A stretch of 64,000 bases of DNA from [Clostridium] hylemonae DSM 15053 (GTDB lineage: Bacteria > Bacillota > Clostridia > Lachnospirales > Lachnospiraceae), in contig NZ_CP036524.1 of NCBI RefSeq assembly GCF_008281175.1, positions 3,348,001-3,412,000 on the forward strand, written 5' to 3'. Below the pieces are notes generated by a model that was not told where the DNA came from, did not search any database, and saw only the letters and a program-made list of their open reading frames with translations. Shown here in pieces: positions 45,586-54,678 of this stretch. The translations under genes were made by a program, and so were the position numbers. The number at the start of each line of letters is the position of its first letter. The first letter of the stretch is position 1.

Positions 45586-47113
45586 CTGCCTTTCCCTCCT
45601 CTTCCCCTTCGTATTTCTCCAGAAATAACTCCAGCCTCTCTTCACAGTCCTTCCCGGTGAGGTAAAGATCCGGCGAAAATCCCCGGCCTTCTTTAAAATA
45701 ATCCTCATCCCACTGGTACAGGCTGGCGCCGAAACTCACAGGCACACCTGATACAGGAAGCCACAAGATCTCCGTAACGTCCCCGGACAGACAGCCAAAG
45801 GTGTCTGCGCCTATGACGACCGTATTCTCTATGGCACGGCAGGAATCTGTCATCATCTCCGCACACGACGCAGACCTTCTGCTCGTCACAAGAAAGAGCC
45901 GCTGTGCGTTCTCTATGTGTTTTTCATTATGAGGACGAATCACCTTATATCCGTTCTCCTCTGTCTGTCCCATTCTCAGATACATTGCCTCGTCCTCAGC
46001 ATAAGCTTTTTTATCCTCTTCCTCCGTCAGCAGTTCTTCTTTGTTCATCCGCCTCAGCACATTGGCGTGAGTCATATAAAGACTTCCCGTATATTCCTCA
46101 AACCAGCCGCCGAGCGTCCGTTCCTCCCCGCCGGCATTATCGCTTAAGTCGATGACCGCGTAAGGATGTTTTTTTATCTTTGATGCTGACAGGATAAACT
46201 CCTGAGAACTGTCTCTCTCCGGCCTTGGAAACTTGTTCCACTTGATCCACGGAATCCCTCCCCGCTCCTCATACCGGTAGCTCTCCTTCTTCGGCACCTC
46301 TTCATCCTCATCATAGTCTGTCTCTGCAAGTCTCACCGTCTTCTTACCGGTCTTTTTAATAAACAGTTTCTGCTCCGTATATTCTATTTCTATCTCCCGG
46401 CTCCGTTCACCCGGCTCGCTGATCATGTATGGATACCACGTAAGTTCGCCTTCCTGTCCTATGGAGGGCCTTAGATATTTTTCCGGAGCCTCCCCGCCGA
46501 TCTTCTCTATCTCCTTCGTGCATTCTTTATCCATATAATACGTTCCATCATTTTTCCAGTAGCTCTTTTCCTGATTTCCCAGCAGGCAGCATTCCTCCGT
46601 CGTTGAAAATCCTATGGAAAAATGGCGGTCGTTGTCCACCGCAAAAGCAAATTCCCTGCCGAGCAGTTCCTCATATTCGCCGAATTCTTTCTTGCGGTCC
46701 CCTTCAAATGCTTTCATCACATTGCCGGCCGCCACTTCAAACGCCTCGTCCCCGCCGCTTCGCCCATAATTCCCATAATAAGAGCGAAGCAGCCGCAGAA
46801 ACCAGGCCAGCTCCTGCTCTGCGTCTTCTTTACTTATCCAGGGCGCCATCTCCTTCTGTTCCTTTACTGTCTGCCACAGGTCAAAGTCAGTCCCCCCAAA
46901 AGTCTCTTTATCGCGTCCGGCTTTGTAAAAGTATTCGTCCGGTATACTTTCAGGCGCACTGAGCCCCTCATTTTTCTTCTCCGTCTCCTGGAGAAACTCT
47001 CCGTACGCGCTTTTATCATCATACTTCTTTACAGACTGTCCGCATGCGGCCAGTGACAGAACAGAAGCCATGATGAGCGCAAACGCAAGCGCCTTCATTT
47101 TCCAACGTCTCAT
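45575..47113 (-). CDS. S41-like (C-terminal processing) peptidase lipoprotein
   Basis: A 512-residue protein with lipobox LAAC (Cys24), so it should be anchored outside the membrane. The C-terminal third is like S41 peptidases: AVIDLSDNAGGEERTLGGWF, and the nucleophile segment SRRSASCAEMM at about residues 412-421, followed by GADTFGCLSGD and the FSPDLYL block. No PDZ domain is evident in the N-terminal half, which is Glu/Lys-rich and unique. GGGGAGG is 9 bases before the ATG. Its promoter probably lies in the tandem repeat upstream. A PfkB kinase gene follows with overlap. Confidence 0.75.
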   Translation of the reverse strand: MRRWKMKALAFALIMASVLSLAACGQSVKKYDDKSAYGEFLQETEKKNEGLSAPESIPDEYFYKAGRDKETFGGTDFDLWQTVKEQKEMAPWISKEDAEQELAWFLRLLRSYYGNYGRSGGDEAFEVAAGNVMKAFEGDRKKEFGEYEELLGREFAFAVDNDRHFSIGFSTTEECCLLGNQEKSYWKNDGTYYMDKECTKEIEKIGGEAPEKYLRPSIGQEGELTWYPYMISEPGERSREIEIEYTEQKLFIKKTGKKTVRLAETDYDEDEEVPKKESYRYEERGGIPWIKWNKFPRPERDSSQEFILSASKIKKHPYAVIDLSDNAGGEERTLGGWFEEYTGSLYMTHANVLRRMNKEELLTEEEDKKAYAEDEAMYLRMGQTEENGYKVIRPHNEKHIENAQRLFLVTSRRSASCAEMMTDSCRAIENTVVIGADTFGCLSGDVTEILWLPVSGVPVSFGASLYQWDEDYFKEGRGFSPDLYLTGKDCEERLELFLEKYEGEEEGKADGQ

Positions 47114-47140
47114 ACACCAAACCTCCCCGAAAACTTTTCC

Positions 47141-47270
47141 TCATGATTATTGCACATTCGCCAAATGCTCCGCGCTTGGCTCATTGTGTTCATTATATCA
47201 TGAGCACGGCTCATGATTATTGCACATTCGCCAAATGCTTCGCGCTTGGCTCATTGTGTTCATTATATCA
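47141..47270. repeat. 60-bp tandem direct repeat carrying TATAAT boxes
   Basis: Two 60-bp copies (47141-47200 and 47211-47270) differ at one position (C47170 versus T47240) and are separated by TGAGCACGGC. Read on the minus strand each copy begins TGATATAATG, an extended -10 (TATAAT at 47192-47197 and 47262-47267), so both copies may drive the S41-like gene. At the junction ATCATGAGC-ACG-GCTCATGAT (47197-47217) is a perfect 9-bp hairpin created by the duplication. Confidence 0.9.
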
Positions 47271-47277
47271 CAAAAAA

Positions 47278-47301
47278 CCCGGGAAACCGAAGTTTCCCGG
47301 G
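47278..47301 (-). terminator. Intrinsic terminator of the str operon
   Basis: On the minus strand CCCGGGAAAC-TTCG-GTTTCCCGGG is a perfect 10-bp stem with a UUCG tetraloop, followed by TTTTTT. It lies 34 bases after the tuf stop codon and ends the rpsL-rpsG-fusA-tuf transcript. Confidence 0.95.
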
Positions 47302-47334
47302 TAGTTTATATGCTTTATATCTCTATATCACTGA

Positions 47335-48528
47335 TTATTCGATGATCTTGGCAACACGGCCGGAACCTACTGTACGTCCGCCTTCACGAATAGCGAAACG
47401 AAGACCCTGCTCCATAGCTACCGGGTGGATCAGTTCGATCGTCATCTCTACGTTGTCACCAGGCATACACATCTCTACGCCGTCCGGCAGGTTACAAACA
47501 CCTGTAACGTCTGTTGTTCTGAAGTAGAACTGTGGGCGGTAGTTGTTGAAGAACGGAGTATGACGTCCACCTTCATCTTTTGTCAGAACGTATACCTGAG
47601 CTGTAAATTTCTTGTGGCATGTTACAGAACCTGGTTTAACAAGAACCTGTCCTCTTTCGATCTCGTCTCTCTGAACACCACGAAGAAGCGCGCCGATGTT
47701 GTCACCAGCCTGAGCCTCGTCAAGCAGTTTACGGAACATCTCGATACCTGTTACAACAGTTTTTCTTGTCTCTTCATGAATACCAACGATCTCAACTTCC
47801 TCGGATACATGAAGAACACCACGCTCAACTCTACCTGTAGCAACTGTTCCACGGCCTGTGATAGAGAATACGTCCTCTACAGGCATAAGGAATGGCTGGT
47901 CTGTTGCACGCTGTGGATCCGGAATATAAGAATCTACTGCATCCATCAGTTCCATGATCTTGTCGCCCCATTCTCCTGAAGGATCTTCAAGAGCTTTAAG
48001 AGCAGAACCCTGGATGATCGGTGTATCATCGCCTGGGAACTCATATTCGTCAAGCAGTTCACGGATCTCCATCTCTACTAATTCAAGGAGTTCTTCGTCG
48101 TCAACCATGTCACATTTGTTCATGAATACTACGATATAAGGAACACCTACCTGGCGAGAAAGCAGGATATGCTCTCTTGTCTGAGCCATAACACCGTCAG
48201 TAGCAGCTACAACGAGAATCGCGCCGTCCATCTGAGCAGCACCTGTGATCATGTTCTTAACGTAGTCGGCATGTCCCGGGCAGTCAACGTGAGCGTAGTG
48301 ACGTTTGTCTGTCTCATACTCAACGTGAGCTGTAGAGATCGTGATACCACGCTCTCTTTCTTCCGGAGCCTTGTCGATGTTTTCAAAATCTACAGCAGCG
48401 TTACCTTCTACTCTCTGAGAAAGAGTCTTTGTGATAGCAGCTGTTAAAGTTGTTTTACCATGGTCAACGTGACCGATAGTACCGATATTACAATGTGGTT
48501 TGTTTCTTTCAAATTTAGCTTTAGCCAT
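47335..48528 (-). CDS. tuf: Elongation factor Tu
   Basis: A 397-residue protein with all EF-Tu blocks: [10 protein letters not shown] for the P-loop, [14 protein letters not shown] in switch [24 protein letters not shown] and the C-terminal [16 protein letters not shown]. It carries aminoacyl-tRNA to the ribosome. The gene is the last of the str operon, 136 bases after fusA, with its own consensus promoter in that gap and a strong terminator after it. Confidence 0.99.
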   Translation of the reverse strand: MAKAKFERNKPHCNIGTIGHVDHGKTTLTAAITKTLSQRVEGNAAVDFENIDKAPEERERGITISTAHVEYETDKRHYAHVDCPGHADYVKNMITGAAQMDGAILVVAATDGVMAQTREHILLSRQVGVPYIVVFMNKCDMVDDEELLELVEMEIRELLDEYEFPGDDTPIIQGSALKALEDPSGEWGDKIMELMDAVDSYIPDPQRATDQPFLMPVEDVFSITGRGTVATGRVERGVLHVSEEVEIVGIHEETRKTVVTGIEMFRKLLDEAQAGDNIGALLRGVQRDEIERGQVLVKPGSVTCHKKFTAQVYVLTKDEGGRHTPFFNNYRPQFYFRTTDVTGVCNLPDGVEMCMPGDNVEMTIELIHPVAMEQGLRFAIREGGRTVGSGRVAKIIE

Positions 48529-48599
48529 TTTGAATATCCTCCTTATTATATCGCCTTACAGGCATTTATTAATACTTTACGTTTACTCGGCTATCTCTG

Positions 48600-48628
48600 A
48601 TTATATTTCAAATCGTACAGTTTTTCAA
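48600..48628 (-). promoter_or_regulatory. Internal promoter of tuf
   Basis: On the minus strand TTGAAA (48623-48628) and TATAAT (48600-48605) are separated by exactly 17 bases, in the fusA-tuf gap and about 72 bases before the tuf start. It would let tuf exceed the expression of the upstream str genes. Confidence 0.8.
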
Positions 48629-48664
48629 GCCTTTTTAATACTTTTTTACCGCCTGTACAGCTAA

Positions 48665-50782
48665 TTAATCATTTTTTGTTGATAACACTTTTTCCTGTAC
48701 AGATTTTGGCACCTGTTCATAGCTCTCGAAGAACATAGAATAGTTGCCGCGTCCCTGTGTTCTGGAACGCAGGTCTGTTGAGTATCCGAACATTTCAGAC
48801 AACGGAACGAATGCGCGTACGATCTTTCCGCCGCCGAGATCATCCATACCTTCGACACGTCCACGGCGTGAGTTGATATCACCGATAACATCACCCATGT
48901 ACTCTTCCGGCATGGTCACTTCCACCTTCATGATAGGCTCAAGCAGTACCGGAGAAGCCTTCTTCATGGCATCCTTGAACGCCAGAGAACCGGCGATGTG
49001 GAATGCCATTTCGTTTGAATCGACTTCATGGTAAGAACCGTCGTATACGTTGGCCTTCAGTCCGACTACCGGGAATCCTCCCAGGATACCTGACTTCATG
49101 GCTTCTTCGATACCTTCACCGATCTTCGGAATATATTCCTTCGGGATGGCACCGCCGACTACGCTTGATTCAAACTTGAATGTCTCTTCGCCATTGACAT
49201 CCATTGGCTCGAATTTCACTTTACAGTGTCCGTACTGTCCGCGTCCGCCTGACTGTTTTGCATATTTGCTGTCTACGTCAACCGGCTTTGTAAATGCTTC
49301 CTTGTAAGCAACCTGAGGAGCGCCTACGTTTGCCTCTACCTTAAACTCACGCAGAAGTCTGTCTACGATGATCTCCAGGTGAAGCTCGCCCATTCCGGCG
49401 ATGATCGTCTGTCCTGTCTCATGATCTGTATGAGCGCGGAAGGTCGGGTCTTCTTCTGCAAGCTTCGCAAGAGATTCTCCAAGCTTGCCCTGAGATGCCT
49501 TTGTCTTCGGTTCGATAGCGAGCTCGATAACCGGTTCCGGGAATTCCATGGATTCCAGGATCACAGGATGTCTCTCATCACAGATCGTGTCGCCTGTCGT
49601 AGTGAACTTGAATCCGATAGCTGCCGCGATATCTCCGGCATACACTTTGTCAAGCTCTTCTCTCTTATTTGCGTGCATCTGAAGGATACGTCCGACACGT
49701 TCCTTCTTGCCCTTTGTAGCATTCAGGACATAAGAACCGGCGTTCATGGAACCTGAGTATACTCTGAAGTATGCAAGTTTACCTACAAACGGGTCTGTCA
49801 TGATCTTAAATGCCAGAGCGGAGAACGGCTCGTCGTCAGAGGAATGTCTCACAACGTCATTTCCGCTGTCATCCACACCCTCGATCGGCGGGATATCTGT
49901 CGGAGCAGGCATATATTCGATCACTGCATCCAGTAATTTCTGAACGCCTTTATTTCTGTAAGCGGTACCGCAGCATACAGGCACTGCCGTACATTCGCAT
50001 GTTGCTTTTCTGAGCGCCGCCTTAAGCGCGTCTACAGAAGGTTCGTCCCCTTCCAGATACTCCATCATAAGGTCGTCATCCAGCTCGCAGATCTTCTCTA
50101 CCAGCTCTGTGCGGTAAAGCTCTGCGTCATCCTGCATGTCTTCCGGAACATCAACGATAGAGATATCCTCGCCCTTTTCATCATTATAGATGTAGGCTTT
50201 CATCTCCATCAGATCGATGATCCCCTTGAAATCATCTTCTTTGCCGATCGGCAGCTGAAGGCAGATCGCGTTCTTTCCAAGTCTCGTCTTGATCTGTTCT
50301 ACCGCATTGTAGAAATCGGCTCCTAAAATGTCCATCTTGTTGATGAATGCCATTCTCGGTACGTTGTAAGTGTCTGCCTGGCGCCATACGTTTTCTGACT
50401 GTGGTTCAACACCACCCTTTGCACAGAATACACCTACAGCTCCATCCAGCACACGGAGTGAACGCTCAACTTCTACGGTAAAGTCAACGTGTCCCGGCGT
50501 ATCAATGATATTGATACGGTGTTCCAGGGCACCTGGTTTGCTCTGGCAGTTTTCCTGCTGAGTCCAGTGACATGTCGTAGCAGCTGAAGTGATCGTGATA
50601 CCTCTCTCCTGCTCTTGTTCCATCCAGTCCATAGTAGCAGTACCTTCATGAGTATCACCAATCTTATAGTTTACACCGGTATAATATAAGATACGCTCTG
50701 TCAGCGTAGTCTTACCGGCATCAATATGAGCCATGATACCGATGTTTCTGGTTCTATCTAATGGATATTCTCTTCCAGCCAT
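48665..50782 (-). CDS. fusA: Elongation factor G
   Basis: A 705-residue translocation GTPase: [19 protein letters not shown] for the P-loop, [37 protein letters not shown], and the C-terminal domain IV/V blocks [20 protein letters not shown] and [18 protein letters not shown]. The length and block order are those of bacterial EF-G involved in ribosome translocation and recycling. It begins 9 bases after rpsG ends. Confidence 0.99.
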   Translation of the reverse strand: MAGREYPLDRTRNIGIMAHIDAGKTTLTERILYYTGVNYKIGDTHEGTATMDWMEQEQERGITITSAATTCHWTQQENCQSKPGALEHRINIIDTPGHVDFTVEVERSLRVLDGAVGVFCAKGGVEPQSENVWRQADTYNVPRMAFINKMDILGADFYNAVEQIKTRLGKNAICLQLPIGKEDDFKGIIDLMEMKAYIYNDEKGEDISIVDVPEDMQDDAELYRTELVEKICELDDDLMMEYLEGDEPSVDALKAALRKATCECTAVPVCCGTAYRNKGVQKLLDAVIEYMPAPTDIPPIEGVDDSGNDVVRHSSDDEPFSALAFKIMTDPFVGKLAYFRVYSGSMNAGSYVLNATKGKKERVGRILQMHANKREELDKVYAGDIAAAIGFKFTTTGDTICDERHPVILESMEFPEPVIELAIEPKTKASQGKLGESLAKLAEEDPTFRAHTDHETGQTIIAGMGELHLEIIVDRLLREFKVEANVGAPQVAYKEAFTKPVDVDSKYAKQSGGRGQYGHCKVKFEPMDVNGEETFKFESSVVGGAIPKEYIPKIGEGIEEAMKSGILGGFPVVGLKANVYDGSYHEVDSNEMAFHIAGSLAFKDAMKKASPVLLEPIMKVEVTMPEEYMGDVIGDINSRRGRVEGMDDLGGGKIVRAFVPLSEMFGYSTDLRSRTQGRGNYSMFFESYEQVPKSVQEKVLSTKND

Positions 50783-50791
50783 TATTGCCTC

Positions 50792-51262
50792 CTAGAATCT
50801 ATAGTGAGCAAATGCTTTGTTAGCCTCTGCCATCTTGTGCATGTCTTCTTTCTTCTTCACAGATGCGCCTGTATTGTTGGCTGCATCCATGATCTCATTC
50901 GCCAGTCTTTCTTCCATCGTCTTCTCGCCTCTGTTGCGTGAATACGTTGTGAGCCAGCGAAGCGCAAGAGCCTGTCTTCTGTCAACTCTTACCTCGATCG
51001 GCACCTGGTATGTTGCACCGCCGATACGTCTCGCCTTTACCTCGAGAACTGGCATAATGTTATTCATTGCTTCTTCAAATACTTCGATAGCCGGTTTGTC
51101 TGTCTTTTCCGCTACTCTGTTGAATGCTCCATATACAATTTTCTGCGCTACACCTTTCTTGCCGTCTAACATGATGTTGTTGACAAGCTTGGTAACCACT
51201 TTGTTGTTGTACAATGGATCCGCTAATACGTCTCTTTTTTGAGTATGTCCTTTACGTGGCAC
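50792..51262 (-). CDS. rpsG: 30S ribosomal protein S7
   Basis: A 156-residue S7 protein; [20 protein letters not shown] at the N-terminus and [17 protein letters not shown] are the family pattern. The GTG start at 51262 is chosen because S7 normally begins M-PRKG and AAGGAGGG lies about 6 bases upstream; the ATG at 51283 would add seven residues not seen in the family. S7 nucleates the 30S head and is a known autoregulator of the str operon in E. coli. Confidence 0.98.
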   Translation of the reverse strand: MPRKGHTQKRDVLADPLYNNKVVTKLVNNIMLDGKKGVAQKIVYGAFNRVAEKTDKPAIEVFEEAMNNIMPVLEVKARRIGGATYQVPIEVRVDRRQALALRWLTTYSRNRGEKTMEERLANEIMDAANNTGASVKKKEDMHKMAEANKAFAHYRF

Positions 51263-51435
51263 GGTCCTTCCCTCCTTAAACATAACTGTGTAATAAATAC
51301 ACTGATTAATTCATCGGTACTCACATGTGTCTTTCTGATGATACTGTGTAGTGCGGCGGGACATCTTCTATACTAATAACCCGCAACTTACTTGATCATA
51401 GTTCTGTTTGTGATAACGATACTGTTTCCTGTTTC

Positions 51436-51855
51436 TTATTTCGCGTCTTTTGGTCTCTTGGCACCATATTTAGAACGTGCCTGTCTTCTCTTGGCAACAC
51501 CTGCTGTGTCAAGTGTACCTCTGACAATGTGATATCTTGTACCTGGAAGGTCTTTTACTCTTCCTCCGCGGATAAGAACAACGCTATGTTCCTGAAGGTT
51601 GTGTCCTTCTCCCGGGATATAACTTGTCACTTCGATACCATTAGAAAGACGAACTCTGGCGATCTTTCTCAGCGCTGAGTTAGGCTTCTTTGGAGTAGCT
51701 GTCTTAACAGCTGTACATACGCCTCTCTTCTGAGGAGCAGATACATCTGTAGCTCTCTTCCTCAAGGAGTTGTATCCTTTCTGAAGTGCCGGAGCTGTTG
51801 ACTTCTTAATTGATGTCTGACGTCCTTTCTTTACTAACTGGTTAAATGTTGGCAT
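51436..51855 (-). CDS. rpsL: 30S ribosomal protein S12
   Basis: A 139-residue S12 protein beginning [13 protein letters not shown]. The decoding-centre segments [11 protein letters not shown] (residue Lys43 in E. coli numbering, the streptomycin position, is Lys here) and [11 protein letters not shown] are intact, so no streptomycin-resistance change is seen at those motifs. ATG 51855 follows AGGAGG by 8 bases. It is the first gene of the str operon; 173 bases separate it from rpsG. Confidence 0.98.
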   Translation of the reverse strand: MPTFNQLVKKGRQTSIKKSTAPALQKGYNSLRKRATDVSAPQKRGVCTAVKTATPKKPNSALRKIARVRLSNGIEVTSYIPGEGHNLQEHSVVLIRGGRVKDLPGTRYHIVRGTLDTAGVAKRRQARSKYGAKRPKDAK

Positions 51856-52064
51856 TCCTTTCACCTCCTACGATTTTAAATAAGCTGCGATTTGCATTAT
51901 ATGCATTATGGCGCACAAAAATACAATGCATCTTTGTGCACGCTAGAATATTTTATTATGATTGTATGGAAAAGTCAAGGATTTTAGCGAAAAAACGTGT
52001 TTTCTTTCTATGTCTTGTCATTGAAAGAAATAATAGAATGCGGAAACCGCCGGCTGCCGGAGCT
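51856..52064. promoter_or_regulatory. Leader and probable promoter region of the str operon
   Basis: This 209-base AT-rich gap has no gene. On the minus strand a TATAAT lies at 51896-51901 about 40 bases before rpsL, but only a weak TTGTAT box can be matched to it, at a long spacing of 19. GCGCACAAA near 51911 and TTTGTGCAC near 51933 form an imperfect inverted repeat across the same stretch, possibly a regulatory hairpin. Confidence 0.45.
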
Positions 52065-53108
52065 TCAGATAGGTTTACCGCCCGGCTCATATGCCGGTCC
52101 GTATCCCACGCTCTCTCTCTCAATGAGCGCCGGCTGGAACACGATACATTTTCTTGCTCCCACACCGTTTTCCACCTCTTCGATGAGCTGTCTTACGCTT
52201 TCTGCTCCCATCTCATAGACCGGCTGCCTGACCGTCGTCAGCGGAACATCCAGAATTTCCGAAAAGAAAATATCATCGTACCCGATCAGCGACATGCCTC
52301 CGGGCACAGGGATCCCTCTTTTTTTCAGGCTGTTGTAAACGCCGTAGGCGGACATATCATTGAACGCAAACACCGCGCTTATGTCCTTGCCCGCGAAAAA
52401 GTCCACCGCGCCCGCGCCGCTTTCCCGGTCGTAACTTCCTTCATAGATAAAATCATGCTGATAAGGAATGTGATATTCCTCCAGAGCCTTTTTATATCCT
52501 TTCAGACGTTCCATCGAGTCTTCCAGGCCGCTCGGCCCTGTCACACATCCTATATTTCTGTGCCCTAGTCCGAGAAGATATTTTACGGCCGCGTATCCTC
52601 CCTGTCTGTGGTCCACGATGACCGAACTGCAGTCAGCCTCCTCCAGATACCGGTCGATCATGACAAATGGGATCTTCAGCTTCTTCAGTAACTGGATGCT
52701 CTCCTCGGTCTTTTTCTTGTCACTGTCTCTGGCCATACAGAATAAGATCCCGTCCACCCCTTTATTCGCGAGTACCTGTATGTATGACATGTCGCGCTCA
52801 TGTTTATCGTTCGTATTGCACAGGATCAGATTCCACCCCTGGCTGCGGCAGGAATCCTCGACGCCTTTGGCCAGCGTAGAGAAAAACACATTGCTCACGT
52901 CTGATATGATCAGGCCGATCGTCTGCGTCCGCTTCTTGACCAGGCCTACCGCAAGCTGGTTCGGGTGGTAGTTTAATTTTTCAACCGCATCCAATATTTT
53001 GTTTTTTGTGCTCTTTGGGATCTTATCCGCTTTATTGTTCAGGACCAGGGATATCGTCGTCACCGAAAAACCTGTGTAATTTGCAATGTCCTTAATTGTC
53101 GTTCTCAA
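52065..53108 (-). CDS. LacI-family repressor
   Basis: A 347-residue LacI/GalR regulator: N-terminal helix-turn-helix TIKDIANYTGFSVTTISLVL with hinge LNYHPNQLAVGLVKK, then a PBP-I type effector domain (TIGLIISDVSNVFFSTLAKG, AVFAFNDMSAYGVYNSLKKRG, SLIGYDDIFFSEI). It lies between the str operon and the ECF-hydrolase operon, transcribed like both. LacI-type operators that flank the ECF operon promoter (61755-61776 and 61928-61949) make that operon the likely target. No copy of the same operator is evident before its own start. Confidence 0.9.
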   Translation of the reverse strand: MRTTIKDIANYTGFSVTTISLVLNNKADKIPKSTKNKILDAVEKLNYHPNQLAVGLVKKRTQTIGLIISDVSNVFFSTLAKGVEDSCRSQGWNLILCNTNDKHERDMSYIQVLANKGVDGILFCMARDSDKKKTEESIQLLKKLKIPFVMIDRYLEEADCSSVIVDHRQGGYAAVKYLLGLGHRNIGCVTGPSGLEDSMERLKGYKKALEEYHIPYQHDFIYEGSYDRESGAGAVDFFAGKDISAVFAFNDMSAYGVYNSLKKRGIPVPGGMSLIGYDDIFFSEILDVPLTTVRQPVYEMGAESVRQLIEEVENGVGARKCIVFQPALIERESVGYGPAYEPGGKPI

Positions 53109-53182
53109 TTTTTATACCCTCACCAGACTATTTTTTTCTGTATATGTACTTTGCTTTTGGGAGCGTTGCTTTGCTTCTGGAA

Positions 53183-53435
53183 GCGCCGCTCCGCTTCTCT
53201 TTCGTTACTTACGGGCACAGCCTCGCAAAAGCTTCGCTTTTCCTCGGTCGCTTCGCTCCCCAAAGTGTCGGGCAAAAGGCCTCTTGAGCTGGCTCATCGG
53301 CCTTGCTCCTGGGGCGCCGCTTCACTTCTCTTTCGTTACTTACGGGCACAGCCTCGCAAAAGCTTCGCTTTTCCTCGGTCGCTTCGCTCCCCAAGGTGTC
53401 GGAGAAAAGGCCTCTTGAGCTGGCTCATCGGCCTT
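53183..53435. repeat. 122-bp direct repeat with embedded hairpins
   Basis: Copies at 53183-53304 and 53314-53435 are nearly identical, with only a few substitutions, at an offset of 131 bases. Each contains AAAAGC-TTC-GCTTTT and GGCC palindromes. After copy 2 the sequence adds a right arm that makes CCAAGGTGTCGGAGAAAAGG.. (53391-53412) perfectly complementary to 53430-53451 over 22 bases. GC content and composition differ from the flanks. This is in the 387-base gene-free stretch between the LacI gene and the M20 peptidase gene and looks like a dispersed non-coding element rather than a gene. Confidence 0.85.
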
Positions 53436-53495
53436 TTCTCCGACACCTTGGCTCTGCCCTATACGCACATTATACAATAATTTGCCATAATTTGG

Positions 53496-54623
53496 TTAAA
53501 ATAATCGGTCTAATATTTTTATGTATTGTAAATATTTTTCTATTTCTATGTATTCGTTTGGTTTGTGCGCGAGTTCGGGCTGACCGGGGCCCAGGAGGAG
53601 GACCGGGGTCGTTGGGATTCCTTTTGTCAGTATGGATGCGTCGGTAAAATAGTTGATCCCTGCCGGTTCTTTTGGAAGGCCTGCCAGTTTCAGCTCCCAC
53701 TGGAGCTTTTTGAGCCATGGGCTGTCAGCTGGTATTTCGATGGCCTGTCTGTCGTTTTTTATGTGTACTTCTACTTCCAGTTCTCCGTCTGTCTCCTGCC
53801 TGTAACCATCGATGATCTTCTGCGCCCATTCGGTGACCATCCGTGTTGTAATGCCCGGGATCACGCGGATATCGAGCATCAGCTTTGCTGTGTCCGGCGT
53901 CATGTTTGGGACGATGCCTCCTTCTGCCATCGTGATCTGGCATGTCGGGGAACCGAGAAGCTCATGGCTTTGTTCTTCCAGCTTCTTTTTCAGATCCTGA
54001 AAAATGCGGATCCCATATTCGACCGCGTTGATCCCCTGCCCGGGGTATGCCCCGTGGCTTGTCTTCCCGTGCAGCTTCACCTGAAGCCATATGCATCCCT
54101 TCTGGGCCGTCCCGGGACGAAGGTCTGTGGGTTCGCCGATCAGAAGCAGCGCAGGTTCACCAAGCGTCTGTGTTTCCAGCAGATGTTTCGCCCCGATTCC
54201 GTTCTTTTCCTCATCACATGTGCCGCAGAAATATATCGTGCGGGAGGGCACATATCCTTTCCGCTTCATTCGGCCCAATACATACGCCATCGCCGCAAGG
54301 CCGCTCTTCATGTCGCTGGCTCCCCTTGCATAGATACAGCCGTTTTTCTTTGACGGCACGGACGGGTCCGTCTTCCACTCTCCCATCTTACCGTAGGGCA
54401 CTGTATCCAGATGACCGTTCCATATAACGGTCTCTTTTGACTTTCCTTCCAGAACCCCCACCACATTAGCATGTCTGCTGTCGATGTCCTGGACGACCGC
54501 GCTGACCCCGCACTCCTTCAGAAAGCCGCGGAGAAATACAGCCAGCGCTTTTTCATTGTCTTTCCCGTTTACCGTTGGTATTTTTAATACTTCCATTAAA
54601 AATGTCTCTGCATCGTACTTCAT
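53496..54623 (-). CDS. M20-family peptidase/deacylase (operon copy 2)
   Basis: A 375-residue ArgE/DapE-type metallohydrolase. NGHLDTVPYG and GASDMKSGLAAMAY hold metal ligands, CDEEKNGIGAKHLLE the catalytic Glu, and GEPTDLRPGTAQKG and HGKTSHGAYPGQGINAVE the next metal and dimer-interface blocks. It should remove an acyl or peptidyl group by amide hydrolysis in the cytosol. AGGAG lies before the ATG. It ends the ECF operon; a hairpin at 54648-54674 separates it from the previous gene, so it may be partly independent. Confidence 0.87.
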   Translation of the reverse strand: MKYDAETFLMEVLKIPTVNGKDNEKALAVFLRGFLKECGVSAVVQDIDSRHANVVGVLEGKSKETVIWNGHLDTVPYGKMGEWKTDPSVPSKKNGCIYARGASDMKSGLAAMAYVLGRMKRKGYVPSRTIYFCGTCDEEKNGIGAKHLLETQTLGEPALLLIGEPTDLRPGTAQKGCIWLQVKLHGKTSHGAYPGQGINAVEYGIRIFQDLKKKLEEQSHELLGSPTCQITMAEGGIVPNMTPDTAKLMLDIRVIPGITTRMVTEWAQKIIDGYRQETDGELEVEVHIKNDRQAIEIPADSPWLKKLQWELKLAGLPKEPAGINYFTDASILTKGIPTTPVLLLGPGQPELAHKPNEYIEIEKYLQYIKILDRLF

Positions 54624-54647
54624 CTGTATCTCCTGTTCATGCCGAAA

Positions 54648-54674
54648 ACGCCTGCTGCCATCGGCAGCAGGCGT
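54648..54674 (-). terminator. Attenuator-like hairpin inside the ECF operon
   Basis: ACGCCTGCTGCC (54648-54659) pairs perfectly with GGCAGCAGGCGT (54663-54674) across an ATC loop. On the minus strand the stem runs into TTTT, then TCGGCATG, only 25 bases before the next gene's start codon. This could terminate part of the transcripts and lower expression of the last M20 gene. Confidence 0.65.
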
Positions 54675-54678
54675 AATA

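Noticed and set aside
45586-45708. Longer N-terminus of the PfkB kinase
   Set aside because: It would overlap the S41-like gene by 134 bases, and the family N-terminus starts at the ATG at 45585 with a good ribosome-binding site.
47141-47270. Tandem 60-bp copies as a minimal CRISPR array
   Set aside because: Only two copies with a 10-base spacer, one mismatch and no cas genes nearby.
53391-53451. 22-bp hairpin as an intrinsic terminator of the peptidase operon
   Set aside because: Neither strand has a U-tract after the stem; only a structural element or processing site can be supported.
53086-53480. Several plus-strand open frames through the 122-bp repeats with peptides rich in FRYLRAQPRK- and SLAKASLFLG-type repeats
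   Set aside because: They lack ribosome-binding sites, occur in three frames at once and simply follow the DNA repeat; treated as a non-coding repeat.
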